Part shown: in pieces, positions 7,691 through 17,284 of the stretch
How positions within the stretch are numbered: position 1 is the first letter of the stretch
Layout: the number at the start of each line of letters is the position of its first letter
From: DATGPD01 sp041398565
Lineage (GTDB): Bacteria > Planctomycetota > UBA1135 > UBA2386
Assembly: GCA_041398565.1 (NCBI GenBank)
Contig: JAWKUN010000005.1
Span: 1-64,000, forward strand
Length of the DNA: 64,000 bases
Reading direction: 5' to 3'
Position numbers and translations under genes: made by a program
Notes under the pieces: generated by a model
Told to the model about the DNA's origin: nothing
The model's database searches: none
What the model saw: only the letters and a program-made list of their open reading frames with translations

Positions 7691-9508
7691 CTAGCGGACG
7701 ACGCGGCCAGCCGCGCCCTCGACGCGCAGCAACAGCAGCGGTTGCAGCGGCCCGGTCATCGGCGGCACCAGGACCGCCGTGGCGCCGTTCGCGAGGTCGA
7801 CAGTCACACGCGCGGGCCGAACCGTCACCCGGGGCAAGTCGACCGCCACCTTCGTTTCGCCCACGCCGAGCGTGGTCACGAACCGGGGCATGGGCCGCTG
7901 CAGGTCGCGCGGCTCCATCTCCGCCAGGAGCCCGAGCCCGCCATCGGCGAGTGTGGCCGCCAGGAGAGTGAGGCCCACGCCCTCCTCGACCTCGTCGCGC
8001 ACCGGCCGCGCCACCTCCTTGCCGTCGACGTGCTTGACCTCGTAGTCGCGCACGTACGGCACCGCGTGCAGGAATGCCTTGACCCGGGTGCGCACGAAGC
8101 GTGGCAACGCCACCAGGGTCGAGGCGTCCGGCGACACTCCGGCAGCCGCGAGCGCCTGCTGCAAGTGCTCCACCTGCGCCGCCGACAGCGCGCATCCCGC
8201 GTCGTTCCCGACGGGGAGCAAGCTCGCGATTCGCTGCGCGTACTCGGCGCGCGGCACTTTCACCAAGCTCGCTTCTACCGACCACGTGGTGGCCGGTGCC
8301 GAGCGCAGATCGCGCAGGAACGCCACGAGCCAGGCTTGCTGCTCCCTGGAGCCGCGGAGAAGGAGGTAGTGCGGTTCGCCTTCCAGCACGATGCCTTCGT
8401 TGGTCAGCGGCGGCTGAATGCGCGCGCGCACCAGCTTGCCCAGACCGATCAGCGCATCCTGGCCCCCCTCGATCAGGTCGCCGACGTCGTAGGTCCAGGT
8501 CTTGGCCGCAGCGTCGGCCGCCGTCGTTCCCGGCGGCGTCACCAGGGCCGCCCGCACGACGACGACGCAGCGCTTCGCCCCCAAACCGGGCAACGTCAGC
8601 AGCGCCACTTGACCGCTCGCCAGGTCGAGCGCCCCGTGCGCGCGCGCCACGCGCTGCCGCGGCAGCTGCACCGTCGCCGGCGTCGTCGTCCCCGGGATCG
8701 TCACAGCGACGCTCGGCATCGGCGTGCTGACCTCGCTCAGTGAGCACTCGATGTCGACGCCGAGCTGCCCCTGCTCGAGGAGCGCCGCCACGCAGCGCAA
8801 GCGGGCGCCGGCCTCGACCACGTCGACCACCGGGTCGGCGACCATCGCCGCCGGCTTGCCGTCAGCGCCCGGCACGACCTTCAGCTCGTGGTCGCGCACG
8901 TAGGCGATCTGCTCGCCGGCGAACATGTCGCTCGGCTGCAGCAGGTGCGCCCCCAGTTCGATCGCCTGCACGGTCTCGACCCCGGGTAGCGACGGCAGGC
9001 GCGTCAGGAACATCTCGGTCTCCGGAGTCGGCGCGAGCACCACCGTCCCCGCCTCCTCGCCGCCGCCTGGCGCCGCGCGCGCGAACGTCGGCTGCACCCG
9101 CTCGGCGAAGGTGACCAGGGGAATCGACAGGAACTGGGCGTGGACCCGCACGATCCGTTCCGTGTCCTCGCGCCCGCGCCGAAGCAGGCCGTCCAACCAG
9201 GCGTGCTGCGCCTCGGTGCCGACCATCGCCAGGTAGCCGGCGCCCACGACCGAGACGTCTTCGGGGCGCGGCAAAGCCGGGACCACGAATGCACGCACGA
9301 GGCCGGCGATCGCGCCGGCCGTGCCCTGGCCGCGATCGGCCGGCGTGGCGGCCGTGGGCGCGCTCCGCGCCGCTGGCTCTGCCGGCATGGCGGCCGCCTG
9401 CACCAGGTCGCGGAGATCGTAGAGTCGGGCGGTCGGGGCCGCGGTTGCATCCTGGGCGCGGACCGCGGCGACGCTGGCCAGAAACACGGGAACGAGAAGG
9501 CGTGTCAT
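7691..9508 (-). CDS. Exported protein with duplicated YDxxDLI / secretin-N-like domains
   Basis: 605 residues with a clean signal peptide (MTRLLVPVFLASVAAVRAQ). The frame is open far upstream but the ATG at 9508 overlaps the preceding stop (ATGA), fixing the start. The protein is an internal duplication: an LYDLRDLVQAA...LAMVGTEAQHAWLDGLL block near residues 28-120 is echoed by TYDVGDLIEGG...LLLRGSREQQAWLVAFL near 340-420, and each is followed by a long beta-rich part with a KVV or KHV-type YVRDYE(L/V)K segment (AYVRDHELKVV and YVRDYEVKHV). The block resembles the short N domains of secretins and related planctomycete proteins, but no pore-forming secretin C domain is visible. It is the third gene after an ECF sigma and an anti-sigma-like gene. 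Confidence 0.75.
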   Translation of the reverse strand: MTRLLVPVFLASVAAVRAQDATAAPTARLYDLRDLVQAAAMPAEPAARSAPTAATPADRGQGTAGAIAGLVRAFVVPALPRPEDVSVVGAGYLAMVGTEAQHAWLDGLLRRGREDTERIVRVHAQFLSIPLVTFAERVQPTFARAAPGGGEEAGTVVLAPTPETEMFLTRLPSLPGVETVQAIELGAHLLQPSDMFAGEQIAYVRDHELKVVPGADGKPAAMVADPVVDVVEAGARLRCVAALLEQGQLGVDIECSLSEVSTPMPSVAVTIPGTTTPATVQLPRQRVARAHGALDLASGQVALLTLPGLGAKRCVVVVRAALVTPPGTTAADAAAKTWTYDVGDLIEGGQDALIGLGKLVRARIQPPLTNEGIVLEGEPHYLLLRGSREQQAWLVAFLRDLRSAPATTWSVEASLVKVPRAEYAQRIASLLPVGNDAGCALSAAQVEHLQQALAAAGVSPDASTLVALPRFVRTRVKAFLHAVPYVRDYEVKHVDGKEVARPVRDEVEEGVGLTLLAATLADGGLGLLAEMEPRDLQRPMPRFVTTLGVGETKVAVDLPRVTVRPARVTVDLANGATAVLVPPMTGPLQPLLLLRVEGAAGRVVR

Positions 9509-10161
9509 CGGAGGTCGAGTTCGAAGACGGAGATTTCCTGTGAAGTTCGGCGGCCGGCGGAGCGCCGCCAGCACATCCGCGACTCGCGCACCAGCCCGCG
9601 CTCCACCTGGCTGCGCGATAGCGTGGCGTCGTCGCCGACCACCAAGGTCGAAGCCGAGAACACCCGCACGTGCTGACCGACGGCCACCGTCGGCAGCGGC
9701 AGTGGCTCCGGCTCGGCCGGTGGGTTCGGCTCGTTCGGCCCGTTCGACGGCGCCTCCGGCCCGGTTGCGGCGCTGGAGCCGGCGGCCGAGAGTCCCACGC
9801 CCCCGGCAACGGCATCGACGCGGGCGTCCCAGCGGTCCGACCAGGCGAAGGCCCAGACCAAGGCCACCGCGACCACGAGCGAAGTCGCGGCGGCGGCGGC
9901 GCGCAGCCGCCGACCCCGCGGCGCGGCGGCGCCGTCCATCCGCTGGCGACGGCCCGCATCGGCGAGCTCGGCCGGACCCACGCCGGGCGACCGCTCCGCG
10001 GGCCGAGCCACCTCGGCGAGGCGAGCCCGCAACTCGACCAGGGCCTGCAGCGCCCCCGCGTCGTTCTCCAGCCAAGCGCAGATCGCCGGGTCGGCAAGCG
10101 GATCGCAGCGTGCATCGAGCAGGGCGTGTACGCGCGCCCAGGGATCGAAGGATTCGCTCAT
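9505..10161 (-). CDS. Anti-sigma-like single-pass membrane protein
   Basis: 218 residues starting MSESFDPWARVHALL. A cytosolic helical N-terminal part of about 90 residues (DPWARVHALLDARCDPLADP... has the layout of anti-sigma domains, though no HxxxCxxC zinc motif), one transmembrane helix (AAAATSLVVAVALVWAFAW), then a proline/glutamate-rich external linker and a short beta segment with VFSASTLVVGDDATLSRSQVERG. The start overlaps the sigma stop (ATGA) and its own stop overlaps the next start (ATGA). Anti-sigma function is inferred from topology and position. Confidence 0.7.
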   Translation of the reverse strand: MSESFDPWARVHALLDARCDPLADPAICAWLENDAGALQALVELRARLAEVARPAERSPGVGPAELADAGRRQRMDGAAAPRGRRLRAAAAATSLVVAVALVWAFAWSDRWDARVDAVAGGVGLSAAGSSAATGPEAPSNGPNEPNPPAEPEPLPLPTVAVGQHVRVFSASTLVVGDDATLSRSQVERGLVRESRMCWRRSAGRRTSQEISVFELDLR

Positions 10162-10700
10162 GACGGACCTTGGGTGAGACGGCCGCGGGCGCGGTGCAGG
10201 TGCGACTTGACAGTCCCGGCGGGGAGAAGCAAAGCCCGGGCGATGTCGTCGATCGACTGGCCGTCGCGATGGAAGCGCAAGAGCACATCGCGCTCCACCG
10301 CGCGCAAACTCGCCAGGGCCCGCCCCACCTCGTCGCGCAGCTCCGAAGAGGCGTCGGCCGGCGCCTGAACCAGCGCGTCGTCGTCGCCGAGCACGTCGGC
10401 GCCGCGTCGCCCGCGCAGGTCGAGATAGGCGCGAAACGCGATCTTCAGCAGCCAGGCCTCCAGGCGCCCGTCGGCCGGTCGGTACGCACGGCGCGACCGC
10501 CACGCCCGGGTCAGGCACTCCTGCACGACGTCGTCATCGTCCCGCAGACACAGGCGGCGCACGAAGCCGCGCAAGCGCGGTGTGAGAGCCACCAGCGCGT
10601 CACCGAAGGCGTGGTCACACGTGGTGTCGGAGCCGGCATCGGACGTGCCGTCGGCTCGGGTCGGGGTCGTCGGCGTCTCTGACGGGCACGAACGCGGCAT
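10158..10700 (-). CDS. ECF RNA polymerase sigma factor
   Basis: 180 residues. Region 2 is GFVRRLCLRDDDDVVQECLTRAWRSR with the DDVVQE core contact; region 4 is VLLRFHRDGQSIDDIARALLLPAGTVKSHLHRARGRL, a helix-turn-helix for the -35 element. The first 30 residues are acidic and Ser/Thr-rich. The chosen ATG gives a typical ECF length; the frame remains open upstream without coding character. It heads an operon (sigma, anti-sigma-like, exported duplicated protein) with four-base overlaps at both junctions, so it probably controls its own operon. Confidence 0.9.
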   Translation of the reverse strand: MPRSCPSETPTTPTRADGTSDAGSDTTCDHAFGDALVALTPRLRGFVRRLCLRDDDDVVQECLTRAWRSRRAYRPADGRLEAWLLKIAFRAYLDLRGRRGADVLGDDDALVQAPADASSELRDEVGRALASLRAVERDVLLRFHRDGQSIDDIARALLLPAGTVKSHLHRARGRLTQGPS

Positions 10701-10943
10701 GTCCTGCCGGTGCCTACCGGTGCGGCCGACGAAAGGTTGCAGCACGGTGCGAGTTTCGCGGCTGGACGTAGCCGGCAGCCACGAAAAGCGCCGCGCCGAG
10801 CTGTCGGCCGACGCCGCATCGGGCCTGACCGCGCAGACCGGCGATTGCGACGCGGCACCGAACCTCCCCGTCCGAGGTTGACCCGCCCGACCCGGGGTCG
10901 AGGTCGCCGGGCAGACGCGCGGCGGAACCGGCGGCCACTCTGA

Positions 10944-10986
10944 GGGACAGGGTGCGGGGACAGGGTGCCCGGGACAGGGTGCCCGG
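10944..10986. repeat. Three tandem copies of a 13-14 bp repeat
   Basis: Three direct copies of GGGACAGGGTGC(CC) begin at 10944, 10957 and 10971, ending just before the stop codon of the dehydrogenase-like gene at 10988. They sit between that stop and the sigma operon on the same strand. The copies differ by one base in length. No T-run follows, so they are not an obvious terminator; simple slippage is possible. Confidence 0.75.
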
Positions 10987-10987
10987 G

Positions 10988-13612
10988 TCAGATGCGGCGC
11001 CCGCACACGGAGATGCGGTGGATCGACCACCACTGGTCCTCGTTGCGCCCGGTCTGGGTGAAACGGAAGTGGCGCAGGCGGCCCGGTGGCAGCGTCACCA
11101 CCGTACGCGGTCCGTCGCCCTCGCCGCGCGCCACCTCGTTCCAGGTCTCGCCGTCGAGCGAGGTCTCGAGCACGTAGCCGCGCGGGAAGTCGTCGCGTGA
11201 GCCGGTCGTGTCGAGCACGATGCTGGTCACCTCGTACTCGCCGTCGAGGTCGACGCGCCACCACATGTCGGGGCGCATCGGCGTTCCGGTGGTGAAGCGT
11301 GTCCCCGCGTCGCCGTCGAGGGCCTGGTGCGCAGAGTCGTCACCGTCGCTGGCCGCCGCCTTCCAGGCGCCGATCGTGGCCTGGGGCAGCGCCATGTAGG
11401 GAGCCAGCTCGGCCTGTGTCCACGGCACGTTGCGCACGCCGCAGGCCGCCCGCACCGCCGCGACCTCGGTCGGCTCGATCACCCCGGCGCCGCCGGCGAA
11501 GACGGTGCGCACGTAGCTCAGCACCGCGGCCACGTAGCGATCGCCCTGCGCCGCTTGCGGCAGCATCATGCCGGCGCCGTACACCCTGCCGTCGATCGGA
11601 CCGCTCATGCCGTGCAGGACGATGCGCAGCAACGCGTCCGGACTGCCGTGCACGCGCGGCGAGTCCTGCAGCGACGGGGCCAGCGCGACGTCGCCCGCGC
11701 GCACGCCACGGCCATCGCCGCCGTGGCAGGCGATGCAGAGCAGCTCGTAGTGCGTCTTGCCTTCGCGTACGAGGTCGAGCGCCGCCCCGGTCAAGCCGGT
11801 GGCGCCGCCTTGGTCGCCGTCGCAGCCGAAGGTGAGGCTGTCGCTGACCGCACGCTCGACCACCTCTTGGCCCCGCCAGCGACCGGCCAGCGCCAGCAGC
11901 CAGGAACGCGCGGCGGGCTGCGTCGCATACCGCAGGCTGAGCGCCAGTTGGATCGCGACCTGCACGTCGGGGTCGTCGACACGCGCCTCCATCGCCCCTG
12001 CCAGCGCCGGATCGAGAGCACCGTCGCGGCCCGCAGCCACGAGGTGCGGCTCGCTGGCCCGCACCGCCGCCTGACGCAGGCGCGGGTCGGCGTCGCGGAG
12101 CCCCGCCACCAAATCGTCGACTTGCAAGCGGTCGAGCGCGACGAGGGTCCACAGCGCGTGCAGGCGGGCCAGCGGCTCGGCGTCGCTCGCGAGCAGAGCG
12201 CGCAGTGTTGGCTCCACACCGACCTCGCCGCGCAGGACCAGCAGCTTCTCGGCCGTGTCGCGCCAGAAGCCGTTTTCGTGCGCCAGAGCCGCCACCAGCT
12301 CGTCAGCAGACGCGTGCTGCAGGTGCAGAGTCGGGCGCGGAGGCCGACCCTTCGCCAGCACCCGCCAGATGCGCCCGCGTCCGACGTTGGCTTGCAGGCC
12401 GAGGCGTTCGATCTGCGGCCGGAGGTAGCTGTCCTCCCGGGTCCAGTTGCCCTCCTGGATGATGCCGCGGTACATGTCGACGACCCACAGACCGCCGTCG
12501 GGGCCGGTCGCACTCCACACCGGCCGGAAGTTCATGTCCGTGGAGGTCCAGAACTCGGCCTGCGGGTAGCGGTTCTCGAGCACGATCTTGCCGTCGACGT
12601 CGCGCACGGACGCGCGGCGCACCAGACGCCCCACCGGTTCGCACACGATGTAGTCGCCACGGCAATCGGCCGGCAGGGCGTCGCCGCGGTAGATCGACGG
12701 GCCGCAGCAGCCGGTGAAGTGATCGAGGCTACCGTCGGCGCGCAGGCGGCCCGTGCCACCCTGCACGTCCGGAGTCGCGATCGCCGGGTAGACCGCCGCG
12801 AAGTCGTCGGCCAGCTCGCCCCCGAAGCTCACCTTGCCATAGCGCGGGTGGCGCTGGAAGTTGTAGGCCGGACGCTCGCCACCGGCGGAGCAGAAGAACT
12901 GCCGGCCGACATCGTCGACCGCCAGCCCCCACTGCGCGAACTCGCTCGCCACCGGCTCGCTCTGGACCACGCCGCTGACCAGGCGCAGGCGCTCGCCGCT
13001 CATCGCGGTGTAGAACCAGCCGTCGATGCCGAAGGTCAGAGCGCTGTCCTGATGCTCGAGGTTGCGGTTGTCGGCGTTGCCGCGCCGCCACAGGGTGCGG
13101 TCGTCCGCGACGCCGTCGCCGTCGGTGTCGCGGTAGAGGTAGAGCTCGGTGGTGTAGGTCTCGCCGATCAACACGCCGTCGTACAGCGGCAGCAGTAGGC
13201 GCGGCAACACCAGGCCGTCGGCGAACGTCGTGCGTCGATCCATGCGTCCGTCGCCGTCGTCGTCGTGCAAGAGCGCGACCTGGCTGCGCGGCTCGTTCTC
13301 GCCGCCGGCGTCGAGGTCTTGCATGTAGGTGCGCATCTCGGCGACGTAGGGGCGACCGTCACCGTCGAAGACGCACATGACCGGCTCCACGACCAGCGGC
13401 TCGGCGGCGACCAGTTCGACCGCGAACTCCGGCGGCAGACGAAAGGTCGCCGCCTCATCGGTGGGCGCCAACGGCGCCGTCGAGCCCGTGGGCTTCGACT
13501 CGGTCGGCAACGGCAACGGCGGCGGCGGCGGCGACGGCTCGTCCTGCGCACACGGTGCAGCCCGGCTTGCCGCGGCCGCGACCAGCAGAGCAGCGACTTC
13601 GAGGGGACGCAT
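10988..13612 (-). CDS. Membrane-bound dehydrogenase-like / HEAT / cytochrome c / discoidin protein
   Basis: 874 residues with a signal peptide (MRPLEVAALLVAAAASRAAPCAQ) and a low-complexity Pro/Ser linker. Order of parts: a soluble-glucose-dehydrogenase-like propeller opening FRLPPEFAVELVAAEPLVVEPVMCVFDGDGRPYVAEM (planctomycete TIGR02604 type, residues about 55-400), HEAT-like helices (about 430-600), a cytochrome c domain with one CxxCH (LLCIACHGGDG) and a later Met-rich segment (GMMLPQ), and a C-terminal F5/8 type C (discoidin) domain ending WWSIHRISVCGR. Exported and probably oxidises a sugar or similar substrate, passing electrons to the heme while the discoidin domain binds glycans. Substrate unknown. 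The start was set at the second Met, which begins the signal peptide. Confidence 0.88.
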   Translation of the reverse strand: MRPLEVAALLVAAAASRAAPCAQDEPSPPPPPLPLPTESKPTGSTAPLAPTDEAATFRLPPEFAVELVAAEPLVVEPVMCVFDGDGRPYVAEMRTYMQDLDAGGENEPRSQVALLHDDDGDGRMDRRTTFADGLVLPRLLLPLYDGVLIGETYTTELYLYRDTDGDGVADDRTLWRRGNADNRNLEHQDSALTFGIDGWFYTAMSGERLRLVSGVVQSEPVASEFAQWGLAVDDVGRQFFCSAGGERPAYNFQRHPRYGKVSFGGELADDFAAVYPAIATPDVQGGTGRLRADGSLDHFTGCCGPSIYRGDALPADCRGDYIVCEPVGRLVRRASVRDVDGKIVLENRYPQAEFWTSTDMNFRPVWSATGPDGGLWVVDMYRGIIQEGNWTREDSYLRPQIERLGLQANVGRGRIWRVLAKGRPPRPTLHLQHASADELVAALAHENGFWRDTAEKLLVLRGEVGVEPTLRALLASDAEPLARLHALWTLVALDRLQVDDLVAGLRDADPRLRQAAVRASEPHLVAAGRDGALDPALAGAMEARVDDPDVQVAIQLALSLRYATQPAARSWLLALAGRWRGQEVVERAVSDSLTFGCDGDQGGATGLTGAALDLVREGKTHYELLCIACHGGDGRGVRAGDVALAPSLQDSPRVHGSPDALLRIVLHGMSGPIDGRVYGAGMMLPQAAQGDRYVAAVLSYVRTVFAGGAGVIEPTEVAAVRAACGVRNVPWTQAELAPYMALPQATIGAWKAAASDGDDSAHQALDGDAGTRFTTGTPMRPDMWWRVDLDGEYEVTSIVLDTTGSRDDFPRGYVLETSLDGETWNEVARGEGDGPRTVVTLPPGRLRHFRFTQTGRNEDQWWSIHRISVCGRRI

Positions 13613-13688
13613 GCCCGCGAGATCGTGCCGCAAGGACCGCCGTCGCGCACCGGCAAACAGACGCGCGCACCGACCCTGGCGATCCCGG

Positions 13689-16600
13689 TCAGTGGCCGAT
13701 GGTCACCGCGAACGCGTCGCTCGGCACCGCGCCGACCGCGCTCTCGCCCGGCGCCACCTGCAAGCCCTGCACGAACAGTCGCTGGCCGGCCAACTCGATC
13801 GCCGCCGGCACCGGCAGCGAAATCTGCGCCAGCGAACCCTGGCGAGTCATCGGCAGCAGCAGGTCGAGCGACGCATGCAGTACACAGCCATCGAGACCGA
13901 CGGCGCCACCGCTGAGCCATGGGGTCAGGTCGAGGCCGGGGTCGGCACCGCCGAGCACCAGGAACGAGGCCAGCGTCGCCGATGTGGCGCCGGCCATGTC
14001 CAACTCCAGCGCGCCACCGACGGTAGCCAACTGGGTGACGTGCAGATGCGCCTGCACCTCGGGGTGGGCCGGCGCGCTCTGCGCCAACCACCACTGGTAG
14101 ACCATCGCCGCACCGGCGGTGTCGATCGGGTAGACGGCGAAGTCGCTGGCACCCGGGTCGGCGATCCCACCGCCGGCAGAGCAGCCGACCAGCACGTTGT
14201 CTGACAGCGCGCCGGCGCTGGTCATCCAGTTGCTCACCTGCACGTAGGTGATGGCGAACGAACCGTCGACCCGCAAGCGCAGTTGGAAGGTGTAGCCGTT
14301 GTTCATCCCGGCCTGCGGCACATTGCGCCAGGTCAGCACCGCCAGCCCCGCGCCCGGGTTGGCGGTGAAGCGCAGCGAGCCGCGCGCGGTGCTGAGGTCG
14401 GTCCAGAACGGCGCGATCACCGCCGGCCCGAGCCGCATTGCCGACGGCGTCGGCGTCGAGCTGCTGGTCGCGTTGGTGTCGGCCAGCACCCGGCCGTTGT
14501 CGTCGACCACGATCGACGTCGTGCTCACGCCTCCGGGCATCGAGAAGGTGAAGCCGAGCGACAGCGGCGCGCTCACCGTGTTCTCGGGCAGCAGGCCGCC
14601 AGCGGCGATCTCGCTGCCGGTAGCGCGGTCGTCGAACCACTGCGGCACGGTGCGCTGCACGAGGTATCCGCCGCGGCCATCCGGCGTGAACGCCAGCGTG
14701 ACCGGGCACGGCTGGCCCAGGCGATCGGCTTCGGCAGCGTAGTCGGCACCTCGCCACACCAGCGCCTCGGTGCGGGCCAGGTTCTCGTTGTAGCCGCTCC
14801 CGACGATGGTGACCTCGCCGGTCACCGGATCGACGTACACATCGCGGGCAACGGTCGAGCGGTAGCCCGGTGGCGCGTAGCGATGCAGGTCGAACGGAGC
14901 GGCCGACGCCCCGCGCCAGACAGTGGCACGCGCCACGCCGTTCTCGGTGAGAGTGCCGAGCAGCAGGCCGTAACGGCAGGACGCCAGCGACGCGACCGCA
15001 CCCGCCGGAACGCTGAGCGGCACGAAGCTCGAACGCGAACTCGACCACACACCCGACACGGTCGTGCCACCGAAAGCCGCGCTACCGATCTGGATGCCGT
15101 CCTCGGCGGCGCTGATGGAGCTGCGCGACGCGCCGTCGGGGTTGAGATCGAAGAACTCGCGCGTGGCCGGATCCCACATCGCCGCGTGCACCACGCCGAA
15201 CGCGATGTGGGTCGATCCGAACACGTAGTTGCCGTCGACCGCGGTGCAGCCAGAGCCGCGATTGCCGGTTGGCGTGAGGCTGTAGGCATAGCGACCGGTG
15301 GACGGCCAGTAGAAGCCATCCGCGTCGATCGACGTGTCATCGAACGTGCACGAGCCGACGTGTCGGGTGCCGTCGGTGTCGTAGATCAACCCGTATTCCC
15401 AACCGCTCGGCTGCGCCTGATGGTGGATATTGCCAGCTTGGGTCCACACGCTCGCGTTGCGGTGATAGCCGGTGCCCAGGCGCGTCGTGTACGGCCACCA
15501 CCACCAGCCGACGATGGTGTCGTTGCGCACCTTGAACGCGGAACCACCCACCGAGTTCGAAGGCGTGATGATGCGCGAGCTGCCGCGCCCCAAGCCAGTC
15601 CACACGCGCGGATGGCTCAGCGTGCCGTAGGTCGCATGGGCGTAGCCACTGTCGCCGACGATCACGGTGCCATCGACCGAGTTCGCCGATGACGACAGGG
15701 CGCCGGTCGGATGCAGACTCTGGCCGAGGAATGCCACCGGCAGCGCTGCCGGCTGCCTCACGGTCAGCTGCGCCGAGCGCGACGTGGTCGAACCACAGGC
15801 GTTGGTGATCACGCAGTCGTAGGCACGCAGGCCATCGGCCGCGGTCAAGGCGGAGATGCCCAGCTGGTCGGTAGTCGCTCCCTGCACGATGCTGCCCCAG
15901 CCGGTGGGCCCATCGACCAGCGGCACCCCATCGGCACGCCACTGGTAGCTGAAAGGATCGGAGCCGCCGACCGTCACGCGGAAGCCGGCACCGGCGCCCA
16001 GATAGACCTGGGTGTCGCTCGGCTCGGTCAGCACCCGCGGGCAGGTCGGCGTGAACAGGCTTTCGCTCGTGTTGGTGCTGTCACCCCCGATCGCCCAGAT
16101 GTTGCCGCTGCCGTCCAGAGCGGCGCCGAAGTGCTCGCGCGCCAGCAGCATCGTCGGACCGGCCACCCAGGTGCGTAGGGCGGCATCGAGAATCAGCGTC
16201 GACGCCAGCGCACCGCTGCTGTCAGAGCCGCCGATCAGGTAGACCAGGCCGTCGGCACCGCGTACCGCCTGCGCGCCCGCACGCGGCGCCGGCAGGTCGG
16301 CGATGGCCGCATCCGACCACGAGTCGGTAGCGATGTCGTAGAGCGCGACGTTGGCGGTGCGGTTGCCCGCCGTGTCGTAGCCGCCACACACCAACACGTG
16401 GCCGTTGCCGTCGTAGCAGGCCGCGGCATCGGCCACCGGCGTCGGTAGCGCACGCAGGGTGGTCCAGGTGTTGCTCGCCGCGTCGTAGCGCTCGACCACC
16501 CCACCGCCATCGGCGCGAGCGAACGAGCCGGCCGCCGAGCCGCCCAGCGAATAGACCAGGCCGCTGGCGTCGGTCGCCAAGGCGAAGCCCTGGTCCGGCG

Positions 16601-16988
16601 CGCGGTTGCGTTCCTGGATGCCACCGGCGTTGCCGTCGAGGATCGTCCAATGGAACGAGTCGCCAAGCTGGCCGCCGGCCTCGACACCGGCCAGCACGAT
16701 GACCCGCCCCAGCGAATCGACCGCCGCACCACCATGCAGGAACAGCCCCTCGAGCGGAGTGGTCGCCTGCCACGCCCCGCCCAACAGTCGATGCACCGGC
16801 GCGTCGCCGTTGCTGTCGGGCGGAGTGCCACCGAGCAACAGCAGACCGTCGCTGGTGAAGAGCCCCGTGCCGGCCGCGCGCGCGACGCCGCCGGCGGTGG
16901 GTACCGCCGGGCCGGCGACCCAACCTTGAGCAGACGCGGCAGCAGCGAGCAGGAAGGCGAAGAGAACGGCGGAGCGAGTCGCAGGCAT
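13689..16988 (-). CDS. Large secreted kelch / Ig-like protein
   Basis: 1099 residues with a signal peptide (MPATRSAVLFAFLLAAAASAQ). Residues about 25-325 are kelch repeats (recurrent GLVYLIGGSDSSG, GHVLVCGGYDTAG, DGLLLLGG). An Ig-like segment follows (YQWRADGVPLVDGP...YDCVITNACGSTTSRSAQLTV, about 350-410). Next comes a second HAF-type propeller (SANSVDGTVIVGDSGY, SISAAEDGIQIGSAAFGG) and a beta-sandwich with SGVPEW-like PQWFDDRATGSEIAAG. The C terminus (LPVPAAIELAGQRLFVQGLQVAP) is the short beta domain seen on many exported planctomycete proteins. Probably cell-surface or released; no catalytic residues recognised. Same strand as the dehydrogenase-like gene, 76 bp apart. Confidence 0.83.
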   Translation of the reverse strand: MPATRSAVLFAFLLAAAASAQGWVAGPAVPTAGGVARAAGTGLFTSDGLLLLGGTPPDSNGDAPVHRLLGGAWQATTPLEGLFLHGGAAVDSLGRVIVLAGVEAGGQLGDSFHWTILDGNAGGIQERNRAPDQGFALATDASGLVYSLGGSAAGSFARADGGGVVERYDAASNTWTTLRALPTPVADAAACYDGNGHVLVCGGYDTAGNRTANVALYDIATDSWSDAAIADLPAPRAGAQAVRGADGLVYLIGGSDSSGALASTLILDAALRTWVAGPTMLLAREHFGAALDGSGNIWAIGGDSTNTSESLFTPTCPRVLTEPSDTQVYLGAGAGFRVTVGGSDPFSYQWRADGVPLVDGPTGWGSIVQGATTDQLGISALTAADGLRAYDCVITNACGSTTSRSAQLTVRQPAALPVAFLGQSLHPTGALSSSANSVDGTVIVGDSGYAHATYGTLSHPRVWTGLGRGSSRIITPSNSVGGSAFKVRNDTIVGWWWWPYTTRLGTGYHRNASVWTQAGNIHHQAQPSGWEYGLIYDTDGTRHVGSCTFDDTSIDADGFYWPSTGRYAYSLTPTGNRGSGCTAVDGNYVFGSTHIAFGVVHAAMWDPATREFFDLNPDGASRSSISAAEDGIQIGSAAFGGTTVSGVWSSSRSSFVPLSVPAGAVASLASCRYGLLLGTLTENGVARATVWRGASAAPFDLHRYAPPGYRSTVARDVYVDPVTGEVTIVGSGYNENLARTEALVWRGADYAAEADRLGQPCPVTLAFTPDGRGGYLVQRTVPQWFDDRATGSEIAAGGLLPENTVSAPLSLGFTFSMPGGVSTTSIVVDDNGRVLADTNATSSSTPTPSAMRLGPAVIAPFWTDLSTARGSLRFTANPGAGLAVLTWRNVPQAGMNNGYTFQLRLRVDGSFAITYVQVSNWMTSAGALSDNVLVGCSAGGGIADPGASDFAVYPIDTAGAAMVYQWWLAQSAPAHPEVQAHLHVTQLATVGGALELDMAGATSATLASFLVLGGADPGLDLTPWLSGGAVGLDGCVLHASLDLLLPMTRQGSLAQISLPVPAAIELAGQRLFVQGLQVAPGESAVGAVPSDAFAVTIGH

Positions 16989-17284
16989 TGGGGGCAAGCG
17001 GGCCACGGGAAGGACGGACGTCCGCCGCGATCAACCAACGTGCCACTGGCGGAAGCCTTGACCCGGGCCTTTGTCGCGGTCACCGCGCGGGCCCGCCAGG
17101 GCACATGTGACAACCGGCGTGCAAGATTCGGCATCCCGGGCTCCGGGTGTGCACGTCCAACCGCAAGGCCAGCCGCTCCGCCCGGCACTCCGTGAGCGCC
17201 GAAGTCGCCGCCGCCAGCACCGCCGCGCCGCGGACCCGGCCCAGCATGGGCGCCTCGCGCTGCCGAGCGACGGGCTGCCAGACC

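Noticed and set aside
7691..9508. Secretin pore protein
   Set aside because: Only short N-domain-like blocks are visible; the conserved secretin C-terminal barrel motifs are absent.
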